Shown one piece after another: positions 23,585 to 27,065 of a stretch of DNA of 27,065 nucleotides (its first letter is position 1; every line of letters begins with the position of its first letter). The position numbers and the translations under genes are program-made. Origin of the DNA: Cuspidothrix sp046080565 (GTDB lineage Bacteria; Cyanobacteriota; Cyanobacteriia; Cyanobacteriales; Nostocaceae); NCBI GenBank assembly GCA_046080565.1, contig JBJTUF010000098.1:1-27065 (forward strand), given 5' to 3'. Under the pieces are notes generated by a model. It searched no databases. It had not been told where the DNA came from and saw only the letters and a program-made list of their open reading frames with translations.

Positions 23585-24388
23585 ATGTACGACAATATCT
23601 GTAAATATCTCGCCGAGAATTTTAAAGATGATTTAGCAACATGGTTACTAGGTTCACCTATTAAATTAACAGAACTTAGCCCTACGGAATTATCAAACGA
23701 ACCCATTCGCGCTGATTCACTAATATTATTACAATCGGATAATTTAGTGTTACATATCGAATTTCAAACAGATCCTAAAGATCATATACCCTTTAGGATG
23801 TTAGACTACAGAGTGAGAGGATATCGGTTATTTCCTCATAAAGAAATGCGTCAAGTAGTGATTTATTTGCGGAAAACAGGTTCTGAGCTAGTCTACAAAA
23901 ACAGTTTTCAGTTAAGCAATACTTACCATGATTTTGAAGTTATCCGTCTATGGGAGCAACCAACAGAAAAGTTTATGAGCATTCCTGGGTTATTGCCATT
24001 TGCTGTGCTAAGTCAGACAAAAGATCCTACAATAGTATTAAGCCAGGTAGCACAAGCTGTGGCAGCAATTAAAGACCAACAGCAACAACGGGATATAGCG
24101 GCTGCTACCAGTATTTTAGCCGGGTTGGTGTTAGATAGAAATGTAATTAAGAAAATCTTTAGGAGTGAGATGATGCGCGAATCAGTAATTTATCAAGAAA
24201 TTCTTGAAGAAGGTGAGGCCAAAGGTGAAGCCAGAGGTGAAGCCAGAGGTGAAGCCAGAGGTAAGGCTGAAACAGCAAGAAAGGTAGCTTTAAATTTGTT
24301 GGGAATTGGTATGAGTTTAGAACAAATTGCTCAAGTTACTGAATTATCTATTGAGCAGGTTCGGGCTTTGCAACAGGAGATTATCTAG
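23585..24388 (+). CDS. Rpn family PD-(D/E)XK nuclease-transposase protein
   Basis: A 267-aa protein of the Rpn/PD-(D/E)XK transposase-like family, distinct from the one at 14979. The N-terminal core has YLAENFKDDLATWLLG, Asp44 in IRADSLILL and Glu59/Gln61 in LHIEFQTD, the D...ExQ catalytic set. YRVRGYRLFPHKEMRQVVIYL follows. The middle is helical. The C-terminal part has a GEARGEARGEARGKAE stretch encoded by 12-bp tandem repeats, then a short helical motif (GMSLEQIAQVTELSIEQVRAL) found at the end of many family members. The likely activity is DNA nicking and recombination; the biological role in cyanobacteria is unknown. ATG 23585 fits the family start. No IS ends flank it. Confidence 0.88.
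   Translation: MYDNICKYLAENFKDDLATWLLGSPIKLTELSPTELSNEPIRADSLILLQSDNLVLHIEFQTDPKDHIPFRMLDYRVRGYRLFPHKEMRQVVIYLRKTGSELVYKNSFQLSNTYHDFEVIRLWEQPTEKFMSIPGLLPFAVLSQTKDPTIVLSQVAQAVAAIKDQQQQRDIAAATSILAGLVLDRNVIKKIFRSEMMRESVIYQEILEEGEAKGEARGEARGEARGKAETARKVALNLLGIGMSLEQIAQVTELSIEQVRALQQEII
24212..24271 (+). repeat. 12-bp tandem repeat within the Rpn gene
   Basis: The unit GGTGAAGCCAGA is present in three exact copies (24224-24259), flanked by a variant on each side (GGTGAGGCCAAA and GGTAAGGCTGAA). It encodes a Gly-Glu-Ala-Arg repeat. Since 12 is a multiple of 3, copy number can change without frame loss. Confidence 0.9.
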
Positions 24389-24473
24389 CCTGAATTAAAT
24401 AAGTAGGGGCAAACCCCCTGTGGTTGCCCATCCCCCTGTGGTGAAAATTAAATATGCGTTTTCTACAACCCTT

Positions 24474-24501
24474 GTAGAGACCTTCTATAGAACGTCTCTA
24501 C
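24474..24501. repeat. 28-bp palindrome GTAGAGAC...GTCTCTAC, intergenic copy
   Basis: The ends GTAGAGAC and GTCTCTAC, with a near-symmetrical TTCTATAGAA core, form a hairpin with one mismatched position. It is followed by ATT, as is the related element in the CHAT gene at 25521-25548. It lies in the gap between the convergent Rpn and CHAT genes. Confidence 0.75.
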
Positions 24502-24569
24502 ATTAATTTCCGGAAATGTCTAATCTTTTACAGCATAACTGACAAGCTGAAATCATAAAACCCTTGTGG

Positions 24570-24588
24570 AACAGGCATCCTGCCTGTT
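24570..24588. terminator. hairpin, possible terminator between convergent genes
   Basis: AACAGGCA and TGCCTGTT form a perfect 8-bp stem with a TCC loop, about 180 bp past the Rpn gene and 44 bp past the CHAT stop. No T-run follows closely, so it may be one more dispersed repeat rather than a true intrinsic terminator. Confidence 0.4.
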
Positions 24589-24631
24589 AACCTTGTAGCT
24601 CATAACTCTAGAGAGATATAGAAGTATGACA

Positions 24632-26856
24632 TTAACAGCCTGTAATGGTAAAACCTGCCCAATAATAAGGATTTGCATATAGTTTTTGCTGTTTTTCGGC
24701 AATAGACATTGATGGTATGGCTGTAATATATGGGCGAATAAATGGACGTAATGGTACTTCTTCTCTGGGTAGTTTGGGGAAGATTAAGTTATAAATTCTC
24801 TCTAGTTTGGCAAATGTTAAATTAGATAACCATTTTTGAGATTTTTTTAATGCCAGTGCTGGTGGGTTGCCTTTTTTTAGTTGCCAATAAAAATAAATCA
24901 TAAAAAAGCCGCTAGAGTTGTCCGGTACAGTCCATAATGTACTCACAACAGTGTTCACACCTTGGGCAAGAAAGGCACTGACTAAACCTACATATTCCGC
25001 CGTGATGGTTTGTTCGTTGGTAATGGCTGTTTCACAAGCAGAAAGGGTGACAAGTTGATATTTATTTAAGTTGGGAATATTGTAAATTTCTTCTAGTGTT
25101 AATAAGTCTTTACCGCTTAATGCTAAGGCAGATTTGAGGGGATTATTGAAGTTATAAAAACCATGTCCGGTGAAGTGCAAAATACCGCGATTATTTTGCA
25201 AAGCATTGATAACTTCTTCCTTGGTGGCTTGGTTTTGGGCGAGTTGTTGAGAAATTGGGAATAGTTGATTGATGGCGGCTGATTCTATTTCCGTTTGGGG
25301 TAACATCGGATATTCATTTTCAGGGTTTTCGATGCTGAGTATGGGTAATTGATGAATTGGGGTAGGGTTGGGGTTGATTTTTTTTAAGTTAATCCCTACT
25401 TCGGCACTGGGTAAATAGGTGATGGTGAAGTTATCAGGAAAGATGGCATGGAGTGGGAATAGGTGTAAATCGCGGTGAGGAATTAAAATTAGTTGTTGAA
25501 TTGGCCGATGATTTTTGGGAGTGGAGACATTCCATGAAACGTCTCTACATTCTTGCTCATTGATGATTTTGACAATGGCGGCTATGTCCAGAATTTCCCT
25601 GAGTTTTTCTAGTTTTGAGGGTAGGTGATCTTGCCAAGTGGGTTGTGCTTGTGGTAGGGAATCTTTACCTTTGCGGTGGTTGCTGTATTCTTCATTCCAG
25701 GTTTTTGTCCAGGTTTCAAATTCCTGTGAACGCTGGTTGGAAGTTTGCAGAATAACCGGTTGTTTGTTCTCGGTGAGGATGAAGGTGTGGAGGGCGTAGG
25801 GACTAAGATGCCAGTAAACTATGGCTGTGGTGGGATTGAGAAGTTGTTGGATTTGGGCTAGTTTGGGTTGATGAGGTTCGGAAGTTGAATCTTCAAGCAA
25901 ATCAGGTAACAGCCAACCTAAACAGGCATTTTTGCCTTCCTCTGCTAACTCTAAGGCTGCACACCAGTTACCAGACTGCACTGCTAAATCAACGGTGAAT
26001 TGTTGAAAACTTACGAATTTTAAGGTTACTTGTTTTTTCTGGATTGGGTTTTGACATTCATCTAATAATCGTCTGAATAAATCTGTTCCTATTCGTTGCA
26101 GTTCTTTTGCTTCGGTGGTTTCGCCCAAATGCAAATGGACGCGAATTAAGTTTCGTAAAACCTCAAGGCGCAATTGGGGAAAGTCTTCTACTGTCAGGAA
26201 TTTGAGGGACTCGTTATAACTTTTAACGGCTTTGCGGTAATAGGTGCGGCGGTGGCGTTGGCTTAAACCCTGGAAATAGTGAGCATCACCAATATGTTGA
26301 TGTAATAAACCTTGAGCTTCGGGTTGGGGACAATATTTCAACCCTTCTTCAAAACTTGCCAATTGGCCATCATAACCACGCTGGTTAAGTTGAGGATTTC
26401 TTCTAGCCACAGCACTTGATAAACTCAGGAAGGGATCGTGACCCCTTGATTGTCCAGCCGCAATGCCCCGGTTGATCCAATCATTTTGGTAATCAGGTTT
26501 AATTTGTATAGCTTGGTCATAGGATGCGATCGCCTCTTCATATCTCCCTAAATTCCCCAAGGTATTGCCCCGTCCGTACCAAGCTTGGTGGTCATCAGGT
26601 TTAAATTGGAGAGCTTGGTCATAAGATGCGATCGCCTCTTCATGTCTTCCTAAATTCCCCAAAGCAATGCCCCGGTTGTACCAAGCTTGGTGGTCATCAG
26701 GTTTAAATTGGAGGGCTTGGTCATAGGATGTGATCTCTTCTTCATACCTCCCTAAATTCCCCAAGGCAACGCCCCGTCCGTACCAAGCTTCGTGGAAATC
26801 AGATTTAAATTGGAGAGCTTGGTCATAAGATGCGATCGCCTCTTCATTTCTTCCTA
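24632..26856 (-). CDS. TPR-CHAT protease-like protein, 5' end cut by an insertion sequence
   Basis: The remaining frame holds nearly four 34-residue TPR units (NLGRYEEAIASYDQALQFKP type), a divergent helical region, and a C-terminal CHAT domain. CHAT is a caspase/separase-clan peptidase fold; the dyad His534 in HFTGHG and Cys577 in LSACET is intact (numbering from a TTG at 26764). The end NPYYWAGFTITG is canonical. TPR-CHAT proteins act in protease-based defence and signalling in other bacteria (for example TPR-CHAT/Csx29). The 5' side is broken: TPR homology stops at 26856, no ATG/GTG precedes it, and an in-frame TAA sits at 26866-26864 inside foreign sequence. Residues 406-415 (CRDVSWNVST) come from a palindromic repeat. 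It may be a remnant or be weakly translated from TTG 26764. Confidence 0.85.
25521..25548 (-). repeat. GTAGAGAC-type palindrome inserted in frame within the CHAT gene
   Basis: GTGGAGAC and GTCTCTAC flank an ATTCCATGAA core, followed by ATT. It is the same family as 24474-24501. It encodes about ten residues (CRDVSWNVST) in the linker ahead of the CHAT core (RPIQQLILIPHRDLHLFPLH) and leaves the frame open. Confidence 0.75.
26464..26856 (-). repeat. 102-bp tandem repeats encoding TPR units
   Basis: Nearly four units of 102 bp, with few differences at the DNA level (each shares TTGGTCATA, GATGC or GATGT, CTTCTTCAT, CCCCAAGG segments). Three of the units carry a HIP1 site (GCGATCGC). Near-identity including silent sites suggests recent expansion or ongoing homogenisation. 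Confidence 0.85.
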
Positions 26857-27065
26857 CTGGAGTTTAGACTAAGCCATGCAAAATGACCCAGCAGGGCTGA
26901 GTTAATCAGAGACTTAGCAAAAACATGAATAATCTTGAATATTAAACAGTAACTGATGGTTCTTTAGGTGGACGTGATACTGTTTTTTTAACAATGGGGC
27001 AGGGGTTTTTACGGTGACGTTTTTTCCCCGGTTGCCAACCAGGGGACTTTCCGCGAGGTTTGGGT
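26857..27065 (-). mobile_element. terminal part of an insertion sequence inserted in the TPR-CHAT gene
   Basis: TPR homology ends after CTTCCTA at 26856, and a new sequence starting CTGGAGTTTAGACTAAGCC begins. Going right it reaches the stop of a transposase-like frame at 26942. The element is in the same orientation as the CHAT gene and continues past the window, so the other end and any target duplication cannot be seen. Confidence 0.75.
26942..27064 (-). CDS. transposase, C-terminal 40 residues (partial)
   Basis: The frame enters from the right edge and ends at TAA 26944-26942. It reads PKPRGKSPGWQPGKKRHRKN, then a Pro/Lys-rich tail ending KEPSVTV. The (R)GKSPGW...G.(K)(R)...P.VKK pattern matches the basic C-terminus of a large cyanobacterial DDE transposase group (IS701/IS4-like); the exact family is uncertain from 40 residues. 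Its place 85 bp inside the boundary of foreign DNA in a TPR gene supports an IS. The start lies outside the window. Confidence 0.7.
   Translation of the reverse strand, partial: PKPRGKSPGWQPGKKRHRKNPCPIVKKTVSRPPKEPSVTV

Noticed and set aside
24389..24631. A CRISPR-like array, considered because of the closely spaced palindromes
   Set aside because: The palindromes differ from each other, and there is no regular repeat-spacer pattern or cas gene.
26464..26856. Regular 102-bp repeats as CRISPR or a satellite
   Set aside because: They encode an uninterrupted frame with the TPR consensus, so they are protein repeats.

Overview
The window looks like a filamentous, bloom-type cyanobacterium (Nostocales, for example a Dolichospermum/Anabaena/Aphanizomenon relative; the genus is inferred). 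The evidence is low-GC DNA with more than ten copies of the cyanobacterial HIP1 octamer GCGATCGC, a Ser/Thr kinase fused to a GUN4 domain, DUF29 genes, caspase-like and CHAT peptidase genes, and many short palindromic or tandem repeats of the kind that litter these genomes.

Layout. 1-2280: a molybdopterin-oxidoreductase-fold protein coupled (ATGA overlap) to a HAMP/adenylate cyclase whose frame is broken by one in-frame TAG. 2541-3878 (-): kinase-GUN4 fusion. 4301-4945: HD-superfamily phosphohydrolase. 5033-7193 (-): glycerophosphodiester phosphodiesterase and ChrA-type transporter, overlapping by 8 bp. 7580-11235: housekeeping glyS and murD. 11432-12440: a 509-bp tandem duplication carrying two DUF29 genes. 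12537-14929: a small Trypco1-like protein coupled to a caspase-FGE fusion. 14979-15794 (-): PD-(D/E)XK (Rpn/DUF2887-type) nuclease. 16028-20390: gyrA and lnt. 20284-21471 (-): a small hypothetical protein and cobO. 21645-23451 (-): an unrecognised two-gene module with a two-helix membrane tail. 23585-24388: a second Rpn-type nuclease. 24632-26856 (-): TPR-CHAT protease-like gene cut at its 5' end by an insertion sequence whose transposase 3' end runs off the right edge.

The strongest theme is invasion of genes by small repeats. Short interspersed repeats sit in frame inside glyS, murD, lnt and the CHAT gene. A 77-bp palindrome supplies the stop codons, and the same last three residues (RLG), of two convergent genes. 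An 87-bp MITE-like element occurs twice, once touching a stop codon. Two loci (cyclase, TPR-CHAT) look damaged.

The best candidates for less-described biology are the Trypco1/caspase-FGE pair, the anonymous 133-aa plus 475-aa membrane module, and the molybdopterin-fold/cyclase pair. Housekeeping genes and accessory (signalling, conflict-type) genes are interleaved rather than separated into islands.
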